A stretch of DNA of 64,000 bases, taken from contig CAVSMH010000016.1 in NCBI GenBank assembly GCA_963728965.1, forward strand, positions 8,275 to 72,274, given 5' to 3'. The number at the start of each line of letters is the position of its first letter. Positions within the stretch are counted from its first letter, which is position 1. Under the pieces are notes generated by a model. The model was not told the DNA's origin, searched no databases, and was given only the letters and a program-made list of their open reading frames with translations. This DNA is from DASQZT01 sp963728965 (lineage in GTDB: Bacteria; Acidobacteriota; Terriglobia; Bryobacterales; Bryobacteraceae). Of the stretch, positions 41,432-47,739 are shown one piece after another. The position numbers and the translations under genes are program-made.

Positions 41432-42423
41432 TTGGCACCCTTCTCGCTAAGCCTTGGTTCACCGGCAGCTATGTAGCCGGTGCGCGTACGGACGGACAGT
41501 CTGCCATGGCCCTTGGCCCGGGCAAGTACCCGAATGGTGCGATAAGAACTGTCACGAGCCGGGTTGCTTGGGACATATCCGATGGTGTATTGATGGCGAA
41601 TGTCCCGGGCGATGCGCTCGCAGATGGACACTACCTGGCTGAGCTGGTCAGGGAAAAAGGCTTCGCCGCCCGTCTCCCCTGCCAGATGCTTGAGCACCCT
41701 CGGGTTCCGGTCCGGATCGTTTCCGTCGAATATACCTATGGTGTAGATGACGGCGCTGGATTGCCGGGCCAGTTTCATCACTTGGTCCAGGCTGTGCGTG
41801 CTCGCATTGTCACCGCCATCACTAATGACAATCAGTACTTTCTTATACCGGCTGCCGGCCTGCAATTCCTCTAACGGCCTGGCGATCGCGTCGTAAAGAG
41901 CCGTCATGCCTCCGGTAGGTGCGGCCGCGATCGCGTCTCCCAGTTCGGCGGTGCTATCGGTGAATCTGATCGCGCCTGGCTGGCCCAACGACACCCTCTC
42001 GTTGAAGTTGACGACGAACATTTGGTCTTCCCGATTGCTAGACCGCGCGAAGGCCTTGGCTGCGGCGATCACCTCCACCATTTTCGGCCGCATGCTTGTG
42101 CTGTGGTCGACTACCAGTCCCACCGTGACCGGAATGTCCTCGTTTCTGAAGAGCCGGATGCGTTGTGGCGCGCCGTCCTCATAGACCTCAAAACCCTGTT
42201 CGCCCAGATTGGAGACAGAGCTGCCTTCCCGGTCGGTCACGGTAGCGTGCAACACCACCAGGTCAACGTCCACCTTGATTCGGAAAGGTCCCGCGTCGTG
42301 ATCTTGCCATTTCGGTGACACCTGCGGTCCGGCACGCGCAATCAGACCAATCAGGAGAACGGCCGGGACAGCGATGATGGCTCTCGCCGCGCCGCGCTGT
42401 CCCGCCCGCGATAGCCTCCTCAT
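41428..42423 (-). CDS. VWA-domain protein of the acidobacterial TIGR03436 type
   Basis: 331 aa from ATG 42423, with GGAG 7 nt upstream; in-frame codons to 42495 lack a ribosome site. Residues 8-32 are a signal or anchor (AIIAVPAVLLIGLIARAG). The FRIKVDVDLVVLHATVTDREG beta-region and VWA core follow, with the metal-ion-dependent adhesion site DHSTSM (Asp-x-Ser-x-Ser) near residue 111 and later Thr/Asp (GGMTALYDAI, VISDGGDN). The C-terminus (RHQYTIGYVPSN, RTGYIAAGEP) is the typical end of TIGR03436 proteins. It has no LPxT tail, so it is not a sortase substrate itself. It is translationally coupled to the sortase, suggesting assembly or adhesion work at the cell surface. Confidence 0.88.
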   Translation of the reverse strand: MRRLSRAGQRGAARAIIAVPAVLLIGLIARAGPQVSPKWQDHDAGPFRIKVDVDLVVLHATVTDREGSSVSNLGEQGFEVYEDGAPQRIRLFRNEDIPVTVGLVVDHSTSMRPKMVEVIAAAKAFARSSNREDQMFVVNFNERVSLGQPGAIRFTDSTAELGDAIAAAPTGGMTALYDAIARPLEELQAGSRYKKVLIVISDGGDNASTHSLDQVMKLARQSSAVIYTIGIFDGNDPDRNPRVLKHLAGETGGEAFFPDQLSQVVSICERIARDIRHQYTIGYVPSNPARDSSYRTIRVLARAKGHGRLSVRTRTGYIAAGEPRLSEKGAK

Positions 42424-42497
42424 ATTCGCTCTCCTTCTGACCTCGCCCAGTACAGACCGCGACGAGCCAGACCCGCACCGCCAACCGCGCCACACAG

Positions 42498-42713
42498 CTA
42501 GCTCTTCGTCTTTCCGGCGAACATCATGCCAACCCCACCCAAAATGATCACCGCACTCACAAAGGGTGACACCTTTTCCGCATGCCTGGTTTCAACGCCG
42601 ACGGACAGGCTACCGGCCTTGAAGCCTTCCCGCTCGTTGCGAGGAATCGGCACAATCAGCGAAACGATGCCCAGAACCAGCGCCGCGATGCCAATCCAAA
42701 ACAGAAATCTCAT
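42498..42713 (-). CDS. Small two-helix membrane protein
   Basis: 71 aa from ATG 42713 with GAGGAG 6 nt upstream. Helix 1 is residues 3-23 (FLFWIGIAALVLGIVSLIVPI), and helix 2 is about 49-65 (FVSAVIILGGVGMMFAG). The connecting loop is polar (RNEREGFKAGSLSVGVETRH). Conserved proteins of this shape occur in Acidobacteria beside stress and envelope genes; no function is known to me. It lies between the LPKTA protein and the VWA gene in the same direction. Confidence 0.7.
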   Translation of the reverse strand: MRFLFWIGIAALVLGIVSLIVPIPRNEREGFKAGSLSVGVETRHAEKVSPFVSAVIILGGVGMMFAGKTKS

Positions 42714-42780
42714 ATGCTCTCCTCGCGAGCTTGCCGGATCTTCCTTGGCGATCCGGCCGGCCAGCTTGTGTCGATGGCGA

Positions 42781-42828
42781 CACCACCCCGGCCGCCGGCG
42801 CGCCTGAAAGGAGACGCGCCGGGTGGTG
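42781..42828 (-). terminator. Stable hairpin downstream of the LPKTA-protein gene
   Basis: CACCACC (42781-42787) and CGGCGCG (42796-42802) pair with CGCGCCG (42815-42821) and GGTGGTG (42822-42828), with a bulge between. It starts 11 nt after the stop of the LPKTA-protein gene (minus strand). Without a T-run it may limit read-through or protect the upstream message. Confidence 0.5.
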
Positions 42829-42839
42829 GACCAAGCCCC

Positions 42840-43574
42840 TTACAGGACGCGCCTTTGAACCAGTCGGAGGGTCCAGGCTCCGCCCAAAGCCAGGAATCCG
42901 AGCAGCGCGATCAGCGGCAGCGGACTTGCCGTTTTCGGCAACTCGTTGGCCGCCATCTGGGTTGGTTCCTGCGCCGGCGGTGGAGTGACCACCTGGGCGA
43001 GTTCCACCTCTTCGCCCGTGGGTTGAATCGCCATGACGGGCACCTGCTTCAGTTCCACGACCACCGGCTCGTTTGCCGACTTGATCGGCTCCGCGACTTC
43101 CACCGGGATGTCGGCCGGCATGAAGAGAACGGGCGTGTTGGTCGCCTTGGCCAGTTCCACCGCTTTTGCTTTCGGATAGACGAACTCGTCGCCCCAGTTT
43201 TTTCCGGGATAGAACCATGCCCGAAGCGCCTCCGGCTGACCTGCCGGCCGCTCCCGGAAAGTAACTACGGTCTTGTCAGTTGCCCTGAGGCGATAGTTCG
43301 GGATGGCCAGGATGGTGGCGTAGCACTGCGTTTCATCCGCGTTGAAGATCTGGACAATGTGGCGGTCGGACTGCGAGTCCAGGATCTTGAACACATAGGT
43401 GCCGGCAGGCAGCACCCCCCACCCCTTGAGGTGGACTCCCGGAATCTCCACAGGCCCGCTGAAAGTCATTGTGGTCTTTCTGTTCCATTCGTCCGCGTTC
43501 GCCGCTGGTGAAAAGGCCGCGCCCATCAGCGCCATACCAAAGACGGTTGTCGTTACCGCTTTCAAGATACTCAT
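42840..43574 (-). CDS. LPKTA-tailed surface protein, probable sortase substrate
   Basis: 244 aa from ATG 43574 with AGAGGAG upstream. Residues 1-27 are a signal peptide (ending SPAANA). The body (about 30-190) is a secreted beta domain with PVEIPGVHLKGWGVLPAGTY and SDRHIVQIFNADETQC, a type I recognise in acidobacterial exported proteins. A Pro/Glu-rich spacer leads to the C-terminal sorting signal: LPKTA at 212-216, hydrophobic helix (PLIALLGFLALGGAW) and basic tail (RLVQRR). This tripartite tail is what sortases cut, and LPxTA suits class D enzymes. The sortase gene is in the same minus-strand run. Anchoring in a diderm without a Gram-positive wall makes the acceptor molecule an open question. 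Confidence 0.88.
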   Translation of the reverse strand: MSILKAVTTTVFGMALMGAAFSPAANADEWNRKTTMTFSGPVEIPGVHLKGWGVLPAGTYVFKILDSQSDRHIVQIFNADETQCYATILAIPNYRLRATDKTVVTFRERPAGQPEALRAWFYPGKNWGDEFVYPKAKAVELAKATNTPVLFMPADIPVEVAEPIKSANEPVVVELKQVPVMAIQPTGEEVELAQVVTPPPAQEPTQMAANELPKTASPLPLIALLGFLALGGAWTLRLVQRRVL

Positions 43575-43912
43575 TTACGTTTTTCTCCTCTGTTTTTGAA
43601 CCCGCGTAAACGGCCCTGCGCTACGCCGGACAATATCGGCCCGATCCTCGTTGGCAGGCCGCACACGGCAGGCAAGAAGCACTTCGAGGTCCGTCGGCGC
43701 GCCACGGCGCGAAGAGCGCACTTACTATGCCGCTCCAGGACTGTAGTTATGGCGTTTTGGGCGCCACGCGATGCAACGCCGGAGGCCGCCTCTCATGGCT
43801 GCCCTTGCTGCCTGAGTCATCGGCTGATGCAGTTGTTGCCGCGCAAACTGCAGGAATTACCACGAAAGACTTCGCCACTTCAGCTAACGCCTGGAAACCC
43901 GAGGGCCACGCG
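43575..43912. other. 338-bp intergenic region upstream of the LPKTA-protein gene
   Basis: No gene is supported: the short frames lack ribosome sites and similarity. It presumably holds the promoter for the minus-strand surface/sortase genes, but I could not identify a convincing -35/-10 or GG/GC pair near 43574. Confidence 0.35.
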
Positions 43913-44248
43913 TCACTCGTTGTCCGGATTCTTCTCTGCGGCCGGCTTCTTAGCCGTCAGCGCGGCGCCGAGCAATACCGCGGCTGGAACTGCCACCCCG
44001 AGCGCATACGCCAGCTTGGTCTTGCGAGCCTTGGGCATACCGGGAGGGATCACGCAAGCATCATGGGAGTGGGCGATGGCCTTTCCGATGCGCATCCCTT
44101 TTAAATCGTATGCGAACTGTTTTGTGCAGTCGAGACACACAACGTATGTCTCGCCATGTGGAGCGCCTTGATCGCCCACGGGAGTAAAGGGCCGCGTGAG
44201 ATGCCGGTGGGCGCACCGACATAGCAGATTCCAGACCGTGTCGATCAC
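43913..44248 (-). CDS. Zinc-ribbon membrane protein, conserved acidobacterial type
   Basis: 111 aa from GTG 44248, chosen because GGAGGG lies 4 nt upstream; a longer frame to 44386 would overlap the preceding gene. The N-terminal half has two Cys pairs (NLLCRCAHRHLTRPF and YVVCLDCTKQFAYD) that could hold one zinc ion, followed by DLKGMRIGKAI. A single C-terminal helix (LAYALGVAVPAAVLLGAAL) is followed by a Lys/Glu-rich tail. Similar CLDCGKEF-type small membrane proteins are widespread in Acidobacteria; function unknown. It is downstream of two other small conserved proteins in the same orientation. Confidence 0.65.
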   Translation of the reverse strand: MIDTVWNLLCRCAHRHLTRPFTPVGDQGAPHGETYVVCLDCTKQFAYDLKGMRIGKAIAHSHDACVIPPGMPKARKTKLAYALGVAVPAAVLLGAALTAKKPAAEKNPDNE

Positions 44249-44309
44249 GATACCCTCCACTGCCGATGAGGCGCTCCGCGGGGCTTCGGCGGTTCCCGCC
44301 TGCGGTGGC

Positions 44310-44654
44310 TCATTCCGGTTCGGTTTCGCCGGTAAACCCGATCCTTCGAGCTTCCTGACGGATCGCAGGGGAAAACTGCTCCGCAACCACTATGGTCAGA
44401 ACTTCGCTCCACGGCACAAGGAGGCTAAACCGCCCCCCGGCGGAATCCTGTTTCCGCTTATTCGCAGTCAATTCGATCCATATGCCCCTGGCGTCGTCGG
44501 AATCGAGGACCGTGGCGAAGAGTATGTGACTTTCGTCAACACCGCGAATCTCCGCCTGCGGATTCTCCTGACGAAGAAACATCTTTAGGCCATGCAGGTT
44601 TGCCCACGTTCGCTTGACCACCACCGCTGTGCTGGCATTCTTGTCTATTTGCAT
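44310..44654 (-). CDS. Conserved hypothetical protein
   Basis: 114 aa from ATG 44654 with AGGTGA 6 nt upstream; a GTG at 44663 is in frame but inside the ribosome site. The sequence TWANLHGLKMFLRQENPQAE then ILFATVLDSDDARGIWIEL and LLVPWSEVLTIVVAEQFSPA reads as a soluble alpha/beta protein ending ARRIGFTG. There is no signal peptide or metal motif. PilZ-like small beta-barrel character is possible but the RxxxR/NxSxxG motif is missing. I do not know the family; it accompanies the zinc-ribbon protein and a third small gene. Confidence 0.6.
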   Translation of the reverse strand: MQIDKNASTAVVVKRTWANLHGLKMFLRQENPQAEIRGVDESHILFATVLDSDDARGIWIELTANKRKQDSAGGRFSLLVPWSEVLTIVVAEQFSPAIRQEARRIGFTGETEPE

Positions 44655-44732
44655 CGGAGTCACCTGACATTTCGATTTCCCATCGTAACGATGACCTGAC
44701 GACCATTCGATGCCGCCTTTTGGGCGAGCCTG

Positions 44733-45020
44733 CTACATGGCTACCCTCCGATGATGATCTCGAGCGCCCCGCTGCGCCGGAGCCCGCTCGCAGGCGTCAT
44801 AGGCCTCCAGGATGCCGTCGAGCTTGAGGCGGTGCGTGATCAATAGCTTGGGGTCGGCCAGTGCCACGACCGGCGGCATGGCGGCCAGGGGCTGTTCCCA
44901 GCACACCGGACGGCGCCGCCCGCATGTCCGGCACTCGTACTGGCCGTGTGAAGGCCACATCGGCGCTGCGTGCATCAACCTGCACCACAGATCCGCGATT
45001 TGCACTCGGGTCGGTTTCAT
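44733..45020 (-). CDS. Small CxxC-containing conserved protein
   Basis: 95 aa from ATG 45020, with GAGGAAGG about 8 nt upstream. RVQIADLWCRLMHAAPMWPS then YECRTCGRRRPVCWE gives a treble-Cys ribbon like those in acidobacterial small proteins often found near envelope or stress genes. The C-terminal part (LAMP-like hydrophobic patch, KLLITHRLKLDGILEAYD) is helical. No signal peptide. Function unknown; it is the first gene of the minus-strand run that continues down to the kinases, and it faces away from the sigma-54-type cluster on the plus strand. Confidence 0.55.
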   Translation of the reverse strand: MKPTRVQIADLWCRLMHAAPMWPSHGQYECRTCGRRRPVCWEQPLAAMPPVVALADPKLLITHRLKLDGILEAYDACERAPAQRGARDHHRRVAM

Positions 45021-45455
45021 CCATTCGCCTTCCTCGCCCGGGCGGGCGATTTCCAGTCGCGTGGCGGCGTGGCGTTCGCGCCTGGATTCCTTCAACGCGC
45101 GCGCGCTTCTCGGCTTCCGTCTTCGCCACACCATACCGCTCCTGAATTCGCCCGACCAGCTGATCCTGCTGCCGCCGAGCGGTTCCCAGTATCTTCCGGT
45201 GTCGCAACGTAACCGACGTATGGCACGTTTGCCACCGTTTGATTTCGGGAAGTCTATGGGACGAGGCCGCTGTGAACCGGTTGGTCCAGCCTCCTCGTTC
45301 GGCTAAAGCTGCACTCTGAAATGCAGGTTCTACACCTGCGCGGACTGTCCTACCCTGTATTTTCCGTACTGCGGCGGTTTCCCGCGCCTGGCCCATTTCA
45401 CCGCTGGAGAGGTTAGCGGCTCGAGGGATCATCGTAGGATGCCGCTAAACTAGCC
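45021..45455. other. Divergent intergenic region upstream of the stress cluster
   Basis: 435 bp without a credible gene. It ends with an 8-bp perfect inverted repeat, TTAGCGGC (45413-45420) and GCCGCTAA (45441-45448), that stops 7 bp before a GG/GC promoter. The dyad could be an activator or repressor site for the gene at 45505. Confidence 0.45.
45413..45448. repeat. 8-bp inverted repeat next to the GG/GC promoter
   Basis: TTAGCGGC and GCCGCTAA with a 20-bp spacer are exact complements. Their location just upstream of the -24 element suggests a regulator site; a hairpin in a read-through transcript is the alternative. Confidence 0.5.
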
Positions 45456-45471
45456 TGGAGGTTCACGTGCA
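45456..45471 (+). promoter_or_regulatory. Putative sigma-54 promoter of the Gln/Arg-rich protein gene
   Basis: TGGAGGTTCACGTGCA has GG and GC doublets at the exact -24/-12 spacing of sigma-54 promoters (TGG-N10-TGC). The GC is 34 nt from the GTG start, leaving about 22 nt of leader with a GGAGG site. It is the weakest of the five matches in the non-core positions. Confidence 0.45.
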
Positions 45472-45504
45472 TACTCATAAACGACCCTGACGGAGGTGAT
45501 TCTC

Positions 45505-46326
45505 GTGCAATTCGTTCGAAGTGCCGGCGCCGCTGCCCTGCTTCTGCTGTTCGGGACAACTGTCCCCGCGTACGCACAGCAAGACCAGCAGAATCAGAAA
45601 CGGGGCAAGCCTGATAAGCGGCAGGACAATCAACAGCGACAGGGGCGGCCGCAGGCGCGAGAGCAACAGCGGGGCCCATCACAGGAGCGCCGCCGACAAG
45701 CCGCTCAACCGCCACAGCAACAGCGGGTACAACAGACGCAGCGGCAGCGGCCGGAACAGCAGCAGAAATCACGCGTCCAACAATCAGGGCCGCAACAACG
45801 ACAACAACCGCAACTGCAGCGGCAGGCGCAGCGGCAACGGGCCCAACAGAACCAGCGGCAACGGCCGCAACCGCGCGAGGAACAACGCACTCAGCAGGCG
45901 CGGCAACAACCGCAACGTACCAGGCAGCAGGCAGTTGCGTGGCAACAGAAGCGGGGATGGGTACAGGAGGGTGCCTGGCGCGAACATAGTACGTGGCAGC
46001 AGGGCCGCGCTCGACAGTGGGAAAGGGAGCATCGCTCCTGGGCGCAGCGTGGCGGCTATGGCGGTTACTACATTCCTCAAGACCGCTTCAGCATCTCTTT
46101 CGGAAATCAACACTGGTTCCGGATGCGCAGCCGACCCACCATGTACATGGGGTATCCGCGCTTCTCGTATGGCGGCTTTTCGTTCCTGCTGGTGGACCCC
46201 TGGCCTGAATACTGGGCGCAGAACTGGTACGCGACCGATGACTCGTACATCGATTATGACGACGGGTACTACCTCTACAGCCGCAGGTATCCGAGCGTCA
46301 GACTTGCGATCACGGTCGTACTGTAA
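45505..46326 (+). CDS. Gln/Arg-rich secreted protein with a conserved Tyr/Trp-rich C-terminal domain
   Basis: 273 aa from GTG 45505; GGAGG is 8 nt upstream, and a GTG at 45496 overlaps that site. Residues 1-24 are a signal peptide (ALLLLFGTTVPAYA). Residues 25-145 are a low-complexity region almost entirely of Gln, Arg, Pro and Ala (patches such as QQRQQPQLQRQAQRQRAQQN), highly basic and probably disordered. From about 150 a compact domain begins (WQQKRGWVQEGAWREHSTWQ) and ends with GYYIPQDRFSISFGNQHWF and YDDGYYLYSRRYPSVRL. Comparable acidobacterial proteins are secreted and uncharacterised. Binding to acidic envelope polymers or nucleic acid is a reasonable guess from charge. Confidence 0.8.
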   Translation: MQFVRSAGAAALLLLFGTTVPAYAQQDQQNQKRGKPDKRQDNQQRQGRPQAREQQRGPSQERRRQAAQPPQQQRVQQTQRQRPEQQQKSRVQQSGPQQRQQPQLQRQAQRQRAQQNQRQRPQPREEQRTQQARQQPQRTRQQAVAWQQKRGWVQEGAWREHSTWQQGRARQWEREHRSWAQRGGYGGYYIPQDRFSISFGNQHWFRMRSRPTMYMGYPRFSYGGFSFLLVDPWPEYWAQNWYATDDSYIDYDDGYYLYSRRYPSVRLAITVVL

Positions 46327-46620
46327 CCGGTGCCCCGCCACATCTTCCTGGCGATCGTATACGCGGTTAGCGCCGGAGCTGTGCCGCATTCAATACGTCC
46401 CAAGTCTTCGGACCCACTGACCTCTCAAACGGAAGATTCCGGTTGCGCGATCTCACACTATCGTGGTGTGAAGGGGCGTTTGAGCAGACGCCGCCTGCCG
46501 GAAGGTTGACCTGCAGGAACTGCCGAGTTCGCTGCAGATTGTGCACCCTGCGCGAGTGAAGATCCCCGGTCCGGCAGTACGCGGCTGTTCAAAGTGCCCA
46601 TATAGCTCAACTCGCCGGTT
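46327..46620. other. Intergenic region with a possible activator site
   Basis: 294 bp with no supported gene. It contains TCACAC (46453-46458) and GTGTGA (46466-46471), a perfect dyad about 150 bp upstream of the next GG/GC promoter, the usual distance of an NtrC-type upstream activating site. Confidence 0.4.
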
Positions 46621-46636
46621 TGGACCCACCCCTGCA
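46621..46636 (+). promoter_or_regulatory. Putative sigma-54 promoter of the lmo0937-type gene
   Basis: TGGACCCACCCCTGCA has the TGG-N10-TGCA arrangement, with GC 27 nt from ATG 46663, so transcription would start about 15 nt before the ATG with AAGGAG in the leader. Confidence 0.6.
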
Positions 46637-46662
46637 ATCATACATCGGGAAGGAGACAAACA

Positions 46663-46815
46663 ATGCTTTGGACAATCGTCGTAATCCTGCTGGTCCTGTG
46701 GGCCTTGGGAATGGCCACCTCCTACACCGCCGGCGGGCTGATTCACGTCCTGTTAGTCATTGGCTTGGTTGTACTGGTAATCCGGCTGATTCAGGGACGC
46801 AGGATTCTTGGTTAG
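46663..46815 (+). CDS. lmo0937-family small membrane protein (copy 1)
   Basis: 50 aa, too short for many gene finders. ATG 46663 follows AAGGAG by 7 nt. The sequence MLWTIVVILLVLWALGMATS then YTAGGLIHVLLVIGLVVLVI and RLIQGRRILG shows two transmembrane helices joined by a short G-G turn, the pattern of the lmo0937 family. Members are frequently found in stress-associated loci; no biochemical role is known to me. A close paralogue is at 55948. A sigma-54-type promoter precedes each of the two genes, suggesting common control. Confidence 0.85.
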   Translation: MLWTIVVILLVLWALGMATSYTAGGLIHVLLVIGLVVLVIRLIQGRRILG

Positions 46816-46841
46816 TACAGTCTGTAAAAGCGGCCGCCAAT

Positions 46842-46857
46842 TGGGCAGCGCATTGCT
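46842..46857 (+). promoter_or_regulatory. Putative sigma-54 promoter of the Thivi_2564-type gene
   Basis: TGGGCAGCGCATTGCT is the best match in the window to TGGCACG-N4-TTGCW: TGG, CA shifted by one, G and TTGCT at exact spacing. GC is 29 nt before ATG 46886. Confidence 0.7.
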
Positions 46858-46885
46858 AACAAGCCCTTTAGGAGAATAAAAGAAA

Positions 46886-47077
46886 ATGCCTTTGATAAAC
46901 ATAGTCGTTGCGCTGATCGTGGTCGGCGTCGCGTTGTGGATGATTAACAACTTTATCCCCATGGCTTCCAGCATCAAGACTATCCTGAATCTGGTAGTCG
47001 TGGTTGCGGTCGGCATTTGGGTTTTGCAGGCGTTCGGATTGTGGGGACGCGTAACCAGTTATCGGTTTACGCATTGA
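46886..47077 (+). CDS. Thivi_2564-family small membrane protein
   Basis: 63 aa, ATG 46886 with TAGGAG upstream. Helix 1 (residues 4-22, INIVVALIVVGVALWMINN) and helix 2 (about 31-50, ILNLVVVVAVGIWVLQAFG) flank the conserved FIPMASSIKTI segment diagnostic of Thivi_2564 proteins. The C-terminus is polar. These proteins are inner-membrane peptides of unknown function, often near other small stress peptides. It lies 70 nt after the lmo0937-type gene but with its own GG/GC promoter. Confidence 0.88.
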   Translation: MPLINIVVALIVVGVALWMINNFIPMASSIKTILNLVVVVAVGIWVLQAFGLWGRVTSYRFTH

Positions 47078-47081
47078 GCCG

Positions 47082-47255
47082 GTGCGAGTTACCTGGCGCA
47101 ACGATCCAAAAAGCGGCGGCACGGTTCTCACGCGCACGGACCAGGGAACCGAAACACTGTCCATTTCCCTCCAACTCGGGTTCGATCTGGCCAGGAACCT
47201 GGCATCGGAGTTCTGGCCGGATCTGAAACAGAAGATACTGCGGCGAAAACCATGA
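47082..47255 (+). CDS. Possible small protein between the membrane peptide and STAS genes
   Basis: 57 aa in the frame from GTG 47082 to TGA 47253-47255. VRVTWRNDPKSGGTVLTRTD then GTETLSISLQLGFDLARNLA and SEFWPDLKQKIL reads like real coding sequence (balanced composition, amphipathic strand/helix pattern). No good ribosome site is visible, although translational coupling to the gene ending at 47077 is possible. It might be a fragment of a larger protein. No family assigned. Confidence 0.35.
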   Translation: MRVTWRNDPKSGGTVLTRTDQGTETLSISLQLGFDLARNLASEFWPDLKQKILRRKP

Positions 47256-47287
47256 TGCCTGCCCAGAACTGTCAGAAAGGGCTAATT

Positions 47288-47728
47288 ATGAACCTCCACA
47301 TCGAGCAGCGGGAAAGCGAAGGCATCGTGATTCTCGACTTGAAAGGTCCGCTCACTTTAGGTCATGGAGATCTGGAACTGCGGGACAGACTACCTGCACT
47401 GCATCAATCCGGCAAGGTCAATATCATATTGAACCTACGAGAGGTTAGCGAGATTGACAGCACGGGACTGGGGACGCTGGTATTTGGACTCGCCAGGCTG
47501 CGCAAGGTCGGCGGAAGGCTGGCGCTGGTAAACCTCAATCGGTCACACCTGGAACTGTTCTTGTTGACGAGGCTGGCCATTGCCTTTGAGTTCTTCGACG
47601 ATGAGCAGGATGCGGTGAACAGTTTCTTCCCCGATCGCGCGCTGAAGCGCTTCGACATCCTCACCTTCGTCCAGGACGAGAACGATCGCAACTCGGGTCG
47701 CCGCCTTCGTTCTCCCGCGGCTTGTTAG
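47288..47728 (+). CDS. STAS-domain anti-sigma factor antagonist
   Basis: 146 aa from ATG 47288, preceded by AGAAAGGG. The STAS fold is clear: ESEGIVILDLKGPLTLGHGD, then VNIILNLREVSEIDSTGLGT with the phosphorylatable Ser in IDSTG, and GGRLALVNLNRSHLELFLLT. The last about 35 residues (FDILTFVQDENDRNSGRRLR) are an extra tail. Such proteins bind an anti-sigma kinase when unphosphorylated and release a sigma factor. No RsbW-like kinase or sigma gene lies nearby, so its partner is elsewhere. It ends 11 nt before the NtrC-type regulator and probably belongs to the same signalling set. Confidence 0.88.
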   Translation: MNLHIEQRESEGIVILDLKGPLTLGHGDLELRDRLPALHQSGKVNIILNLREVSEIDSTGLGTLVFGLARLRKVGGRLALVNLNRSHLELFLLTRLAIAFEFFDDEQDAVNSFFPDRALKRFDILTFVQDENDRNSGRRLRSPAAC

Positions 47729-47731
47729 AAT
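47726..47731 (+). promoter_or_regulatory. TAGAAT -10 element overlapping the STAS stop codon
   Basis: TAGAAT (its TAG is the STAS stop) ends 8 nt before ATG 47740, and the spacer AGAAGCCG has no ribosome site. The regulator may be read from a leaderless transcript as well as from the upstream gene. Confidence 0.35.
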
Positions 47732-47739
47732 AGAAGCCG

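Noticed and set aside
43745..43760. TGGCGCCCAAAACGCC on the minus strand, with GG/GC spacing, upstream of the LPKTA-protein gene
   Set aside because: It lies about 170 nt before the start codon and lacks TGC at -12, so it is not counted among the sigma-54 promoters.
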